Source: Bradyrhizobium sp. NP1 (GTDB lineage: Bacteria; Pseudomonadota; Alphaproteobacteria; Rhizobiales; Xanthobacteraceae). Taken from it: a stretch of DNA of 64,000 nt. Below, piece after piece: positions 29,066 through 42,595 of this stretch. Every line of letters starts with the position of its first letter. The stretch's first letter is position 1. The notes beneath the pieces are model-generated. The model was given only the letters and a program-made list of their open reading frames with translations, did not search any database and had not been told where the DNA came from. The stretch is taken from the NCBI RefSeq assembly GCF_030378205.1, contig NZ_CP127385.1:372001-436000 (forward strand), in the 5' to 3' direction. A program made the position numbers and the translations under genes.

Positions 29066-29323
29066 GGTCGAATTCCCGTTGGTTTGTCCGGCGGAGCGCA
29101 AGGGCTTTGCGGCGCCGGCATGAAATCTATCTCAGACGGTCCAGTTTGCAGACATTAATTTTGCGTCATCAAGCCGGCGTCTGAACCCATGCTCCATGTG
29201 GGAGACTAGCACATCCGCTGCAAGCTTTCCCGCGCGGCTGAATGTCGCTCTGAGGCCCGACTTTACGAGCCAAAACGCCGCATTAGTCCAGTGGCAGGGC
29301 ACGCCCCGGGAACGCTCAATTTG
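29066..29323. other. Spacer, nothing recognised
   Basis: 258 bases containing the promoter region of the Bax-inhibitor-like gene and the 3' side of the permease gene. No coding frame, repeat or clear terminator was recognised. Confidence 0.4.
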
Positions 29324-31906
29324 TCACAAATTGCGCAGCACGGCGGCGGGTTTCTGGTTCAACGCCAGCCAGGTGCCGGCCAGCCCCAGCCCCACGGTGA
29401 CGAGCAGAGCGGCGACCACGACAACGGCCGCGCTGCCGGCCTGCCAGACGAAGCTCAGCGTCATCAGCCGGGTCACGATCAGATAGGCCGAAAGCGAGCC
29501 CGCGATCACCCCGAACACCGCGGTGGCGAGCCCGATCATCAGGTACTCGAGGGCGTAGGCGCCGAGCAGGCGGGCGCGGGTGGCGCCGAGCGTCTTGAGG
29601 ATGACCGCGTCGTAGACACGGTGGCGGTGGCCGGCGGCCAGCGCCCCGCCCAGCACCAGGATCGCCGAAATCAGCGTCACGGCGCTGGCGCCGCGGATCG
29701 CCAGCACGAGATTGGTGACGACGGAGCCGATCGTTTCCATCACCTCGCGCACCCGCACGCTCGTCACCATCGGGAAGGCGTCGGCGACCGCCTTGATGAT
29801 GCGGGCATCAGTGCCGGCATCGGGGCGGGCTTCGGTCAGGGTCGCGATGTGGGTGTGCGGGGCGCCCTTGAAGGCATTGGGCGAGAACACCAGCACGAAA
29901 TTGATGCCGAGCCCCTGCCAGTCGATGTTGCGCAAATTGGCGATCCGCGCCGGGATGTCGCGGCCAAGCACGTTGACGACGACCTCGTCGCCGATCGAGA
30001 GCCGCAGGCCGTCGGCGATCTTCTTCTCCATGGACACCAGCGGCGGGCCGGCATAGTCGGCGCCCCACCATGCGCCCTCGACCACCTTGGAGCCATTCGG
30101 GATCTCGCCGGTGTAGGTCAGCCCGCGGTCGCTCTGCAGCACCCACTCGGCATCGGTCGTGGGTTTCAGCTCCTCCGCCTTGACGCCGCGCGCGGCGACG
30201 ATCCGCCCGCGCAGCATCGGCACGTCCTCGATCGTGGCGTCCGCTATCGTCTGCTTCAGGAAGGTGTCGAACCGCGCGGCGTCGCCTGCGGGAATGTCGA
30301 TGAAGTAGAACGAGGGGGCGCGCTCCGGCAGCGCGGCCAGGAACTGCCGGCGCAGATTGCCGTCGATCTGGGTGATCGTGACCAGCACCGCGAGCCCAAG
30401 TCCCAGCGACAGCACCACCGACGGGGTCAGCGCGCCCGGCCGGTGGATGTTGGCGATCGCAAGCCGCAGCATGGTGAAGCGCGTGCGCGGCAGGCGGCGG
30501 GCAATCGCCATCAGCAGCGCGGCGACCGCTCGCAGCAGCGCGAACACCAGGATCGAGGCGACGACGAAGATCGCGGCCGTGCGCCGGTCATAGGCGAGCC
30601 CGATCACCACGGCGACCAGCAGCGCAATCACCAGCGCCATCAGTGCCAGATAAGGCCAGCGGGGGCGATGCCACGCCGCCGCAACCGCCTCGCGGAACAG
30701 CGCCGCGACCGGCACGTCATGCACGCGGCCGAGCGGCCACAGGCCGAAGGCGAGCGCGGTCAGGAGGCCATAGACGAAGGACAGCGCCAGTTCGTCCGGA
30801 TGCAGCGCCGGCACCACCGGCAGCGGCAGCAGGTTGCCGAAGGCCCCGACGATGGCAAAGGGCAGCGCCGCGCCGACCGCCAGCCCGATGACCGAGCCGA
30901 TGCCGGCGAGCACGACCACCTGTGTCAGATAGATCGAAAACACCGCCCGTCCGGTGGCGCCGAGCGCCTTGTAGGCGGCGATGACGTCGCGCCGGCGGTC
31001 GATATGGCTCTTCACCGCATTGGCGACCCCGACGCCGCCGACCAGCAGCGCCGCGAGCCCGACCAGCGTCAGGAACTGGGTGAAGCGGTTGATGGTGCGT
31101 TCAAGCTGCGGCGAGGCGTTGCCGCGGCTGCGGATCTCCCATCCGGCTTCGGGCAGCGTGGCGCGGGCATCGTCGATCAGTGCGGTCATCGCGCGCTCGC
31201 CGCTTGCACTGTCGGGCAGCTTCACGCGGTAGCTCCAGCGCACGAGGCTGCCCGGCTGCACCAGGCCGGTGGCCTTGAGCGCTGCCTGGCTGACCAAAAA
31301 GCGCGGACCGAAGCCGACACCGCCCGCCAGCTTGTCCGGCTCGGCATCGACGGCGCTGCGGATCTGGAAGGTGGCGTTGCCGATGCTGACGCGGTCGCCG
31401 ACCTTGAGCTCGAGCCGCGCCAGCAGCGTCGGGTCGGCCGCCGCGCCAAACGCGGTGCCGCTCGAATCCTGGCGCTCGGCAAGCAGGTCGGCGACCGGCA
31501 GTTTCGGCGCCAGCGACAGTTCGCCGAGCAGGGGATAGGCCGCGTCGATGGCCTTCATCTCGACCAGCGCGACGCGGCCGTCGGCGGCGCGCGCCATCGC
31601 GCGCATGGTGGCCGCGGCCGACAGCTCGCCATGCGCACGCAGGAACGCGATCTCCTGCGGCTTCGCTTCGCGCTGGAACAGCACGAAAGCGACGTCGCCG
31701 CCGAGCAGCGTGCGGCCTTCTCGCGCCAGCCCCTCGCTCAGGCTGGCGGCGACCGAGCCGACGCCGGCGATCGCCATCACGCCGAGCGCGATGCAGGCGA
31801 TGAAGACGTAGAAGCCGCGCAGGCCGCCGCGCAGCTCGCGCAACGCATAGCGCAGCGGCAATGAGGCGGTGTGGCCGCGGTCGAGGCGTTCGGCGATGAC
31901 GCTCAT
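29324..31906 (-). CDS. ABC transporter permease, FtsX-like (YbbP type)
   Basis: Large permease of 860 residues with two FtsX/MacB-like cores. It has an N-terminal membrane segment (GFYVFIACIALGVMAIAGVGSVAA), a large periplasmic domain, TM groups around residues 260-480 (TLVGLAALLVGGVGVANAV ... LTQVVVLAGIGSVIGLAVG), a second periplasmic part (residues about 520-720), and C-terminal TMs. The order matches E. coli YbbP, partner of ATPase YbbA in a complex next to esterase TesA. The same trio occurs here: ATPase overlapping by 4 bases and a GDSL esterase divergent. Likely moves lipid or lipoprotein-like substrates; not proven. Confidence 0.92.
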   Translation of the reverse strand: MSVIAERLDRGHTASLPLRYALRELRGGLRGFYVFIACIALGVMAIAGVGSVAASLSEGLAREGRTLLGGDVAFVLFQREAKPQEIAFLRAHGELSAAATMRAMARAADGRVALVEMKAIDAAYPLLGELSLAPKLPVADLLAERQDSSGTAFGAAADPTLLARLELKVGDRVSIGNATFQIRSAVDAEPDKLAGGVGFGPRFLVSQAALKATGLVQPGSLVRWSYRVKLPDSASGERAMTALIDDARATLPEAGWEIRSRGNASPQLERTINRFTQFLTLVGLAALLVGGVGVANAVKSHIDRRRDVIAAYKALGATGRAVFSIYLTQVVVLAGIGSVIGLAVGAALPFAIVGAFGNLLPLPVVPALHPDELALSFVYGLLTALAFGLWPLGRVHDVPVAALFREAVAAAWHRPRWPYLALMALVIALLVAVVIGLAYDRRTAAIFVVASILVFALLRAVAALLMAIARRLPRTRFTMLRLAIANIHRPGALTPSVVLSLGLGLAVLVTITQIDGNLRRQFLAALPERAPSFYFIDIPAGDAARFDTFLKQTIADATIEDVPMLRGRIVAARGVKAEELKPTTDAEWVLQSDRGLTYTGEIPNGSKVVEGAWWGADYAGPPLVSMEKKIADGLRLSIGDEVVVNVLGRDIPARIANLRNIDWQGLGINFVLVFSPNAFKGAPHTHIATLTEARPDAGTDARIIKAVADAFPMVTSVRVREVMETIGSVVTNLVLAIRGASAVTLISAILVLGGALAAGHRHRVYDAVILKTLGATRARLLGAYALEYLMIGLATAVFGVIAGSLSAYLIVTRLMTLSFVWQAGSAAVVVVAALLVTVGLGLAGTWLALNQKPAAVLRNL

Positions 31907-32637
31907 CGTGCGGGGCGTCGCGGCGGCGTTTCGCTGTCGATCCGCCCGGAGCGCAGTCGCACCACGCGGTCGCAACGCTGGGCGAGCGATTGGTCGTGGG
32001 TCACCAGCACCAGCGTCATGCCGCGCTCGTCATGCTTGGCGAACAGGAGATCGACGATCTGCTTGCCGGTGGTCTCGTCGAGATTGCCGGTCGGCTCGTC
32101 GGCGACGAGGATCGCGGGGTCGGGCGCCAGCGCGCGCGCCAGCGCGACGCGCTGCTGCTCGCCGCCGGAAAGCTGCGTCGGGTAATGATGCAGACGGTCG
32201 CCGAGCCCGACCGATTGCAATTCCGCGGCGGCGCGTGCCGCCGCATCAGCGGCGCCGGCAAGCTCCAGCGGCACCGCGACGTTCTCCAGCGCCGTCATGG
32301 TCGGGATCAAATGGAAGGACTGGAACACGATGCCGACCTGCCGCCCGCGGAAGCGCGCCAGCGCGTCCTCGTCGAGGGCATTGAAAGGCGTGCCGTTGAC
32401 CACCACCTCTCCGCTGTCGGGTCGTTCCAGTCCCGCCATCACCATCAGCAGGGTCGACTTCCCAGAACCGGACGGCCCGATCAGGCCGAGCGCTTCACCC
32501 GATGCGACACGAAGGCTGATATCCTTCAGGATATGGACACGCGCGGCGCCGGCGCCGAGCGACAGATTGATGTTCGAGATCGAAATGGTGTCCGGCTCGG
32601 TGCCGGTCAAAGACGAGGATTCGATGAGGCTGTCCAT
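31903..32637 (-). CDS. ABC transporter ATP-binding protein, YbbA/LolD-like
   Basis: ATPase of 244 residues. Walker A GPSGSGKS (54-61), Q-loop GIVFQSFHLIPTMTALENVAVPLELAG, signature LSGGEQQRVALARAL, Walker B ILVADEPTGNLDETTG and H-loop VLVTHDQ, all of the MacB/LolD/YbbA subfamily. Its stop overlaps the ATG of the 860-residue permease (ATGA), so they are coupled subunits. Its start codon ATG (32637) lies in a CATG that also holds the proposed start codon of the divergent esterase. Confidence 0.93.
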   Translation of the reverse strand: MDSLIESSSLTGTEPDTISISNINLSLGAGAARVHILKDISLRVASGEALGLIGPSGSGKSTLLMVMAGLERPDSGEVVVNGTPFNALDEDALARFRGRQVGIVFQSFHLIPTMTALENVAVPLELAGAADAAARAAAELQSVGLGDRLHHYPTQLSGGEQQRVALARALAPDPAILVADEPTGNLDETTGKQIVDLLFAKHDERGMTLVLVTHDQSLAQRCDRVVRLRSGRIDSETPPRRPAR

Positions 32638-33337
32638 GGTTGCGTCATATGGCACTTCGGCGCCCCGGGTCGAGGGCTTCAGGCGTCTGTTCGCGCACAT
32701 GCTCGTGTTGACGGTCGCGTTGATGACGGCGTTGGGCGCGTCAACGCCCGCGATGGCGGCGGCGTCCCGGCCGATCAAGATGGTGGTGCTCGGCGATTCC
32801 CTGAGCGCCGGGCTTGGTCTTTCGGGCCCCGAGGCGTTTCCGGCGCGGCTGCAAAAGGCATTGAAAGCCAAGGGGATAGATGTCGATATGGTCAATGCCG
32901 GGGTGTCCGGCGACACCGCCTCTGGCGGCCGCGACCGGCTTGACTGGTCAGTGCCGGAGGGAACCGAGGCTGTTATCGTCGAGCTCGGCGCCAATGATGC
33001 CTTGCGCGGCCTCGATCCCGCGGTGACGCGCGCGGCCTTGAGCGACATCGTGGCGCGGCTGAAGGCGCGCAAGATCGCGGTGATGCTGTGCGGGATGCTG
33101 GCGCCGCCGAACTACGGCAGCGACTACGCCGCGCGCTTCAACGCGATCTATCCGGATCTCGCCAAATCCTTCGGCGTGCCGCTTTACCCGTTCTTCCTCG
33201 AGGGCGTCGCCGCCGACAAGAAGCTCAACCAGGCCGACGGCATCCATCCGACCGCCGAAGGCGTCGACATCATCGTCAGGAACGTGCTGCCTACGGTCGA
33301 GGCATTTCTCGGATCGATCGGTGGGCAGCGCAGTTGA
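32636..33337 (+). CDS. GDSL/SGNH arylesterase, TesA-like
   Basis: Periplasmic lysophospholipase/acyl-CoA thioesterase-like hydrolase of 233 residues from the ATG at 32636. The signal peptide is LVLTVALMTALGASTPAMAA. SGNH blocks: GDSLSAGLGL with nucleophile Ser55, AGVSGDTASGG, ELGANDALRG (Gly-x-Asn-Asp) and DGIHPTAEG with the catalytic Asp/His. This start has gagg 6 bases upstream; ATGs at 32624 and 32699 are alternatives, the latter leaving a short signal peptide. Pairing with the YbbAP-like transporter mirrors E. coli tesA-ybbAP. Confidence 0.92.
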   Translation: MVASYGTSAPRVEGFRRLFAHMLVLTVALMTALGASTPAMAAASRPIKMVVLGDSLSAGLGLSGPEAFPARLQKALKAKGIDVDMVNAGVSGDTASGGRDRLDWSVPEGTEAVIVELGANDALRGLDPAVTRAALSDIVARLKARKIAVMLCGMLAPPNYGSDYAARFNAIYPDLAKSFGVPLYPFFLEGVAADKKLNQADGIHPTAEGVDIIVRNVLPTVEAFLGSIGGQRS

Positions 33338-33435
33338 AACAACAGGCGGGATTTTCCCCGCATTATCCCGGAGGTTTCCGATCCGTTAACGTGTCGTGCT
33401 TCGCAGAGTCATATAAGTCGGGTAAAAAATAGAAG

Positions 33436-33453
33436 CCGGTGATTCGTCACCGG
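33436..33453 (+). terminator. Possible terminator after esterase gene
   Basis: 7-bp stem ccggtga / tcaccgg with a ttcg tetraloop, about 100 bases after the stop at 33337. Only a weak T-rich stretch follows (ccttgtt). Confidence 0.3.
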
Positions 33454-33514
33454 GCCTTGTTAAGGGGCCTTGACCGGTTCAGCCGGTCGCGCCCAAGCAT
33501 CGGGAGTCCGAACG

Positions 33515-34051
33515 ATGCCGCGTTTGTTCACTGGACTGGAAATCCCGGCCGAGGTCGGGCACACGCTTTCCGGCTTGCGGGGTGGCCTCCCCGGCGCCCG
33601 CTGGATCGATCCCGAAAATTATCACGTCACCCTGCGCTTCATCGGCGACATCGACGGCATTTCCGCCAACGAGATCGCCTCGATGCTGTTCCGGGTCAAC
33701 CGCAAGCCGTTCGAGGTCACCGTGCAGGGCCTGTCGAGCTTCGGCGGCCGCAAGCCGCGCGCGGTGGTCGCCAACATCGCGCCGAGCCGGCCGCTGATCG
33801 AGCTGCAGGCCGAGCTCGAGCGGATGATGCAGCGGATCGGGCTCGATCCCGAGGGGCGCAAGTTCACGCCGCATGTGACGCTGGCGCGGCTGCATGATGC
33901 GTCGAGCCAGGATGTCGCCGACTACCTTTCGGTGCGCGGCTATTTCCCGAGCAAGGTGTTCACCGCCGAGCGCTTCGTGCTGTTCTCCTCGCGCGCCTCG
34001 ACCGGCGGCGGACCCTATGTGATCGAGGACGCCTACGCGCTCTGTGCGTGA
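33515..34051 (+). CDS. thpR: RNA 2',3'-cyclic phosphodiesterase
   Basis: 2H phosphoesterase of 178 residues, known in E. coli as ThpR/LigT; hydrolyses 2',3'-cyclic phosphate RNA ends and can form 2'-5' linkages. It starts MPRLFTGLEIPAEV. Both H-x-T-x catalytic motifs are present: His37 in NYHVTLRFIG and His120 in FTPHVTLARL, placed symmetrically. The C-terminal LFSSRASTGGGPYVIEDAY is typical. The ATG at 33515 has gggag 8 bases upstream. It appears to be transcribed alone. Confidence 0.94.
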   Translation: MPRLFTGLEIPAEVGHTLSGLRGGLPGARWIDPENYHVTLRFIGDIDGISANEIASMLFRVNRKPFEVTVQGLSSFGGRKPRAVVANIAPSRPLIELQAELERMMQRIGLDPEGRKFTPHVTLARLHDASSQDVADYLSVRGYFPSKVFTAERFVLFSSRASTGGGPYVIEDAYALCA

Positions 34052-34062
34052 GACTATCACCG

Positions 34063-34172
34063 CTGTCATCGCCCGGCTCGACCGGGCGATCCAGTATTCC
34101 AGGACGGCTCGGCCTTGATTGAGAAGCTGCGGCGTACTGGATGCCCCGCTTTCGCGGGGCATGACGTCTTCG
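34063..34172. repeat. Dispersed palindromic repeat, family A (copy 4)
   Basis: Runs tgtcatcgcccggctcgacc, gggcgatccagtattcc, then gcggcgtactggatgccccg and gcggggcatgacgtc. Between thpR and zapE, both on the plus strand. Confidence 0.85.
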
Positions 34173-34254
34173 GTGGAACGGGACAGTATCGCGCATACCC
34201 CATAGCCGCATTCACGGCTTGCAATTTTTCCGCGGCTGGGCCGTAAACGGGGCC

Positions 34255-35439
34255 ATGCTTTCGACCGCTGAATCCTCCTTTCTCTCCCACTATTACGCGC
34301 TCGTGTCTTCCGGCGCGATCGAGCGCGATCCGGCGCAGGCCGAGGTCGCCGCGGCCTTTGCCGCGCTGGAGACACGGCTGGCGACCTACAAGCCCGCGCG
34401 CAAGCAGGGCCTGCTGGGCCGGCTGTTCGGCGACAAGAACGGCGGGCCGCCGCATGGGCTTTACGTTCACGGCGAGGTCGGGCGCGGCAAGACCATGCTG
34501 ATGGACCTGTTCTTCCAGCAGAGCGTCGTCGAGCACAAGCGCCGCGCGCATTTCCACGAATTCATGGCCGACGTGCACGAGCGCGTCCACAACTACCGGC
34601 GCAGCATCGCGCGCGGCGAGCTTGCGGACGCGGATGTGATTGCGCTCACCGCCCAGGCGATCTTCGAGGAAGCCTGGCTGCTCTGCTTCGACGAATTCCA
34701 CGTCACCGACATCGCGGACGCGATGATCCTCGGCCGGCTGTTCGCAAAACTGTTCGAGCTCGGCACCGTGGTGGTCGCGACCTCCAACGTCGCCCCCGAC
34801 GATCTCTACAAGGGCGGGCTGAACCGGGCGCTGTTCCTGCCCTTCATCGCGCAGATCGAGGAACACATGGAGGTGCTGCGGCTCGATGCGCGCACCGATT
34901 TCCGGCTGGAGAAGCTCGCCGGCGTCAAGATGTGGCTGGTGCCTGCGGACCGCGTGGCGGATGCCGCGCTCGACAAGGCCTGGGTGAAGCTGAGCGGCAA
35001 CGCCCCCTGCAAGCCGCGCGACATTTCGATCAAGGGCCGCACCCTGCGCGTGCCCTGCTCGTCGCATGGCGTGGCGCGGTTTTCCTTCGCCGATCTCTGC
35101 GAGCAGCCGCTCGGGGCTTCCGATTATCTCCGGCTTGCGCGCGACTACCACACCATCCTGGTCGACCATATTCCAGTGATGGACTTTCCCCAGCGCAACG
35201 CCGCCAAGCGCTTCATCACCCTGATCGACGCGCTCTATGACAATGCGGTGAAGCTGATGGCCTCGGCTGAGGCCGAGCCGGTCGCGCTGTACCGCGCCAC
35301 CGAGGGGTTCGAGGCCAACGAGTTCAAGCGGACGGCCTCGCGCCTGATCGAGATGAGCTCGGAATCCTATTTGGCGCTGCCGCATGGGCACAAGGATTCG
35401 GCCGCGAGCGGCTCGACCACCGGGCTCGTGGAAACCTGA
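34255..35439 (+). CDS. zapE: Cell division protein ZapE (AFG1-like ATPase)
   Basis: AFG1/ZapE family AAA-type ATPase of 394 residues. Walker A is VHGEVGRGKTM (about residues 71-81), Walker B LLCFDEFHVTDIADAMIL, followed by VVATSNVAPDDLYKGGLNRALFLPFI, all diagnostic. E. coli ZapE binds FtsZ and affects Z-ring stability. The ATG at 34255 gives the expected start; the longer frame from 34219 is unlikely. The C-terminus (HKDSAASGSTTGLVET) is low complexity. It precedes mdh, as commonly seen in Rhizobiales, but a 234-base gap separates them. Confidence 0.94.
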   Translation: MLSTAESSFLSHYYALVSSGAIERDPAQAEVAAAFAALETRLATYKPARKQGLLGRLFGDKNGGPPHGLYVHGEVGRGKTMLMDLFFQQSVVEHKRRAHFHEFMADVHERVHNYRRSIARGELADADVIALTAQAIFEEAWLLCFDEFHVTDIADAMILGRLFAKLFELGTVVVATSNVAPDDLYKGGLNRALFLPFIAQIEEHMEVLRLDARTDFRLEKLAGVKMWLVPADRVADAALDKAWVKLSGNAPCKPRDISIKGRTLRVPCSSHGVARFSFADLCEQPLGASDYLRLARDYHTILVDHIPVMDFPQRNAAKRFITLIDALYDNAVKLMASAEAEPVALYRATEGFEANEFKRTASRLIEMSSESYLALPHGHKDSAASGSTTGLVET

Positions 35440-35577
35440 TCGAGCCGAGATCGCGATCCGGCCCTTTCATCTCCTGAAACGACCGGCTGCTCGCGCATGA
35501 GATCGCCGGGCCAGGCTGGCGGCATGCCCTGACCGAAAATGCGGCAAGGCCGTCAATCAGGCGCGGGCGCGACTTGA

Positions 35578-36642
<1,065 letters not shown>

Positions 36643-36657
36643 TTTCGTTCGGTTTTC

Positions 36658-36700
36658 GGTCGGAGACGGCTCTCGCCCGGCTCCGACCCTTGCAGTTTTT
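36658..36700 (+). terminator. Hairpin terminator between mdh and sucC
   Basis: 8-bp stem ggtcggag / ctccgacc (36658-36665 and 36681-36688) followed by ttgcagttttt. It lies 16 bases after the mdh stop and probably separates mdh from the suc genes at least in part. Confidence 0.65.
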
Positions 36701-36717
36701 GTGGTATATGGTATGCC
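36690..36717 (+). promoter_or_regulatory. Possible sucC promoter
   Basis: ttgcag, a 16-base spacer, then tatgcc, immediately after the terminator hairpin and 54 bases upstream of the sucC ATG. The spacer includes ggtatatggtat. The -10 match is weak. Confidence 0.3.
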
Positions 36718-36770
36718 AGCTTCAAAAGAAGCCGGCACGATCGCCGCACGAGGTTTGGGGAGCGTCCTGA

Positions 36771-37967
36771 ATGAATATCCATGAATACCAGGCCAAGGCG
36801 CTGCTGAACGAGTTCGGGGTTCCGATCTCGAAGGGCGTGCCCGTGCTCAAGGCCGAAGACGCCGAAGCCGCCGCCAAGGCGCTGCCGGGTCCGGTCTGGG
36901 TGGTGAAGAGCCAGATCCACGCCGGCGGCCGCGGCAAGGGCAAGTTCAAGGAAGCATCCGCCGGCGACAAGGGCGGCGTGCGCATCGCCAAGTCGCTCGC
37001 CGATGTCGCGCAGTTCGCCAGGCAGATGCTGGGCGCAACGCTGGTGACGGTGCAGACCGGGCCGCATGGCAAGCAGGTCAACCGCCTCTACATCGAGGAC
37101 GGTTCCGACATCGACAAGGAGTTCTATCTCTCGCTCCTGGTCAACCGCGAGACCTCGGAAGTCTCCTTCGTGGTTTCGACCGAAGGCGGCGTCAACATCG
37201 AGGATGTCGCGCATAACACGCCGGAAAAGATCGTGAGCTTCTCGGTCGACCCCGCAACCGGCATCATGCCGCATCACGGCCGCACGGTCGCAACGGCGCT
37301 GAAGCTGTCCGGCGATCTCGCCAGACAGGCCGAGAAGCTGACGAGCCAGCTCTATGCCGCCTTCGTCGCCAAGGACATGGCGATGCTGGAGATCAATCCG
37401 CTTGTGGTGACCAGGCAGGGCCAGCTCCGCGTGCTGGACGCGAAGGTGTCGTTCGACGACAACGCCTTGTTCCGCCATCCCGACGTCGCCGCGCTGCGCG
37501 ACGAGACCGAGGAAGACGCCAAGGAGATCGAGGCGTCGAAATACGACCTCAACTACGTTGCGCTCGACGGCACCATCGGCTGCATGGTCAATGGCGCGGG
37601 CCTGGCGATGGCGACGATGGATATCATCAAGCTCTACGGCATGGAGCCCGCCAACTTCCTCGACGTCGGCGGCGGCGCCACCGTGGAAAAGGTGGCTGCG
37701 GCCTTCAAGATCATCACGTCCGATCCCAACGTGAAAGGCATCCTGGTCAACATCTTCGGCGGCATCATGAGATGCGACGTGATCGCGGAAGGCGTGGTCG
37801 CCGCGGTGAAGCAGGTCGGGCTGAAAGTGCCGCTGGTGGTGCGGCTCGAAGGCACCAATGTCGAGCAGGGCAAGAAGATCATCCGCGAATCCGGCCTCAA
37901 CGTGGTGCCGGCAGACAATCTCGACGACGCCGCACAGAAGATCGTGAAAGCCGTCAAGGGAGGCTGA
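36771..37967 (+). CDS. sucC: Succinyl-CoA synthetase beta subunit (ADP-forming)
   Basis: Forms succinate and ATP from succinyl-CoA together with SucD. It has 398 residues. It starts [22 protein letters not shown], the family N-terminus. The ATP-grasp domain includes [19 protein letters not shown]; the C-terminal CoA-ligase-like domain includes [30 protein letters not shown] and [23 protein letters not shown]1579 gene starts 2 bases after its stop, so sucC and sucD are not adjacent here. Confidence 0.98.
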   Translation: MNIHEYQAKALLNEFGVPISKGVPVLKAEDAEAAAKALPGPVWVVKSQIHAGGRGKGKFKEASAGDKGGVRIAKSLADVAQFARQMLGATLVTVQTGPHGKQVNRLYIEDGSDIDKEFYLSLLVNRETSEVSFVVSTEGGVNIEDVAHNTPEKIVSFSVDPATGIMPHHGRTVATALKLSGDLARQAEKLTSQLYAAFVAKDMAMLEINPLVVTRQGQLRVLDAKVSFDDNALFRHPDVAALRDETEEDAKEIEASKYDLNYVALDGTIGCMVNGAGLAMATMDIIKLYGMEPANFLDVGGGATVEKVAAAFKIITSDPNVKGILVNIFGGIMRCDVIAEGVVAAVKQVGLKVPLVVRLEGTNVEQGKKIIRESGLNVVPADNLDDAAQKIVKAVKGG

Positions 37968-37969
37968 CG

Positions 37970-38449
37970 ATGGCCGAGGACCATCTCGCTGCGCCGACAC
38001 CGCTACCAGAGCACAGGAAGCTTGCAGTGTTCGCCGGCGAATGGAACGGCGAGGAGACGGTGTTCCCGTCGCGCTGGGTCGCCGGCGGTCCCGCCACCTC
38101 CCATGTGGTCGCGCGCATCGACCTCAACGGCTTGTATCTGATCCAGGACACCCGCCAGACGCGCGACGGCAAGGAAAGCTTCGCCACCCACGCGCTCTTC
38201 ACCTACGACCGCGAAGACCGGCTCTACAAACTGTTCTGGCATGATTCCCTTGGATATTACCCGCCATCGCCCGCCTCCGGCGGCTGGGCGGGCAAGGTGC
38301 TGACGCTGGTGCGCGGCTCGCTGCGCGGCAATGCGCGCCACGTCTACGAAGTCGTCGACGACGACACCTATACCATGAAGATCCAGTTCTCGCCCGACGC
38401 GGAAGGATGGTCCGACGTGCTTACCGGCATCTACCGGCGCATCCACTAG
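37970..38449 (+). CDS. DUF1579 family protein inside sucCD
   Basis: Protein of 159 residues. The DUF1579-like pattern is a lipocalin-type beta-barrel: [49 protein letters not shown], then [26 protein letters not shown]. No signal peptide, so cytoplasmic. The start at 37970 follows sucC by 2 bases with a strong Shine-Dalgarno (aagggagg), so it is translationally coupled to sucC. The longer open frame from 37772 overlaps sucC and is not real. Its link to succinyl-CoA synthetase is unexplained. Confidence 0.88.
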   Translation: MAEDHLAAPTPLPEHRKLAVFAGEWNGEETVFPSRWVAGGPATSHVVARIDLNGLYLIQDTRQTRDGKESFATHALFTYDREDRLYKLFWHDSLGYYPPSPASGGWAGKVLTLVRGSLRGNARHVYEVVDDDTYTMKIQFSPDAEGWSDVLTGIYRRIH

Positions 38450-38478
38450 TTTACACTCGTTCGAAAGCAGCCTGTCCC

Positions 38479-39363
38479 ATGTCCATCCTGATCGACAAGA
38501 ACACCCGCGTTATCTGCCAGGGTTTCACCGGCAAGAACGGCACCTTCCACTCGGAAGCCGCCATCGCCTACGGCACCAAGATGGTCGGCGGCGTCTCGCC
38601 GGGCAAAGGCGGATCGAAGCATCTCGACCTGCCGGTGTTCGACACCGTCGCCGAGGCCCGCGAGAAGACCGGCGCCGATGCGTCCGTGATCTACGTGCCG
38701 CCGCCGGGCGCCGCTGACGCGATCTGCGAGGCGATCGATGCGGAAATCCCGCTGATCGTCTGCATCACCGAAGGCATTCCGGTGCTCGACATGGTTCGCG
38801 TGAAGCGCTCGCTGTCGGGCTCGAAGTCGCGCCTGATCGGGCCGAACTGCCCGGGCGTGATGACCGCCGGCGAGTGCAAGATCGGCATCATGCCGGCGAA
38901 CATCTTCAAGCCGGGCTCGGTCGGCATCGTCTCCCGCTCGGGCACGCTGACCTATGAGGCGGTGTTCCAGACCACCCAGGAGGGTCTCGGTCAGACCACC
39001 GCGGTCGGCATCGGCGGCGATCCGGTCAAGGGCACCGAATTCATCGATGTGCTGGAAATGTTCCTGGGTGATCCAAAGACCACCTCGATCATCATGATCG
39101 GCGAGATCGGCGGCTCGGCCGAGGAGGACGCCGCCCAGTTCATCAAGGACGAGGCCAAGCGCGGCCGCAAGAAGCCGATGGTCGGCTTCATCGCCGGCGT
39201 CACGGCACCCCCCGGCCGGCGCATGGGCCATGCCGGCGCGATCATCTCCGGCGGCAAGGGCGATGCCGGTTCCAAGACCGCGGCCATGGAATCGGCCGGA
39301 ATCACCGTTTCCCCGTCCCCGGCCCGCCTCGGGCATACCCTCGCAGAAAAACTGAAAGCTTAA
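38479..39363 (+). CDS. sucD: Succinyl-CoA synthetase alpha subunit
   Basis: CoA-binding and phosphohistidine subunit. It has 294 residues from the ATG at 38479 ([25 protein letters not shown]). The CoA-binding Rossmann fold occupies residues 5-130, [20 protein letters not shown] follows, and the phosphorylated His251 lies in [28 protein letters not shown]. The DUF1579 gene ends 29 bases upstream and sucA starts 134 bases downstream, on the same strand. Confidence 0.98.
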   Translation: MSILIDKNTRVICQGFTGKNGTFHSEAAIAYGTKMVGGVSPGKGGSKHLDLPVFDTVAEAREKTGADASVIYVPPPGAADAICEAIDAEIPLIVCITEGIPVLDMVRVKRSLSGSKSRLIGPNCPGVMTAGECKIGIMPANIFKPGSVGIVSRSGTLTYEAVFQTTQEGLGQTTAVGIGGDPVKGTEFIDVLEMFLGDPKTTSIIMIGEIGGSAEEDAAQFIKDEAKRGRKKPMVGFIAGVTAPPGRRMGHAGAIISGGKGDAGSKTAAMESAGITVSPSPARLGHTLAEKLKA

Positions 39364-39497
39364 TTCAGTCCTTGGTTCTTTTCGGCGCGAACATTCGCCC
39401 CAAATAGGGTAAAGGGTTCGCAATCAGGCTGGTCTGCCGGGATCGGCCATAAGCGCCGCTTCGCTTGAAGCGCGAACCGAATCGCCAGGACCCCAGC

Positions 39498-42455
<2,958 letters not shown>

Positions 42456-42468
42456 TCACTTGCCATCC

Positions 42469-42570
42469 GTCATGCCCCGCGAAAGCGGGGCATCCAGTAC
42501 CCGGTGCCGTTCCACCCGATCACGACCGTTCCGGCGTACTGGATCGCCCGCCTTCGTGGGCGATGACCGT
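42469..42570. repeat. Dispersed palindromic repeat, family A (copy 5), between sucA and odhB
   Basis: gtcatgccccgcgaaagcgg, ggcatccagtacccgg, ... ttccggcgtactggatcgcc and cttcgtgggcgatgaccgtc. It fills nearly the whole sucA-odhB gap, inside a transcription unit encoding one enzyme complex. Confidence 0.88.
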
Positions 42571-42595
42571 CAAATTTCGATTGAGGAAACAGACC

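Noticed and set aside
29291..31864. 857-codon open frame antisense to the large ABC permease
   Set aside because: Highly repetitive His/Arg/Gly/Asp composition typical of antisense shadows; the permease on the other strand has clear FtsX-like topology.
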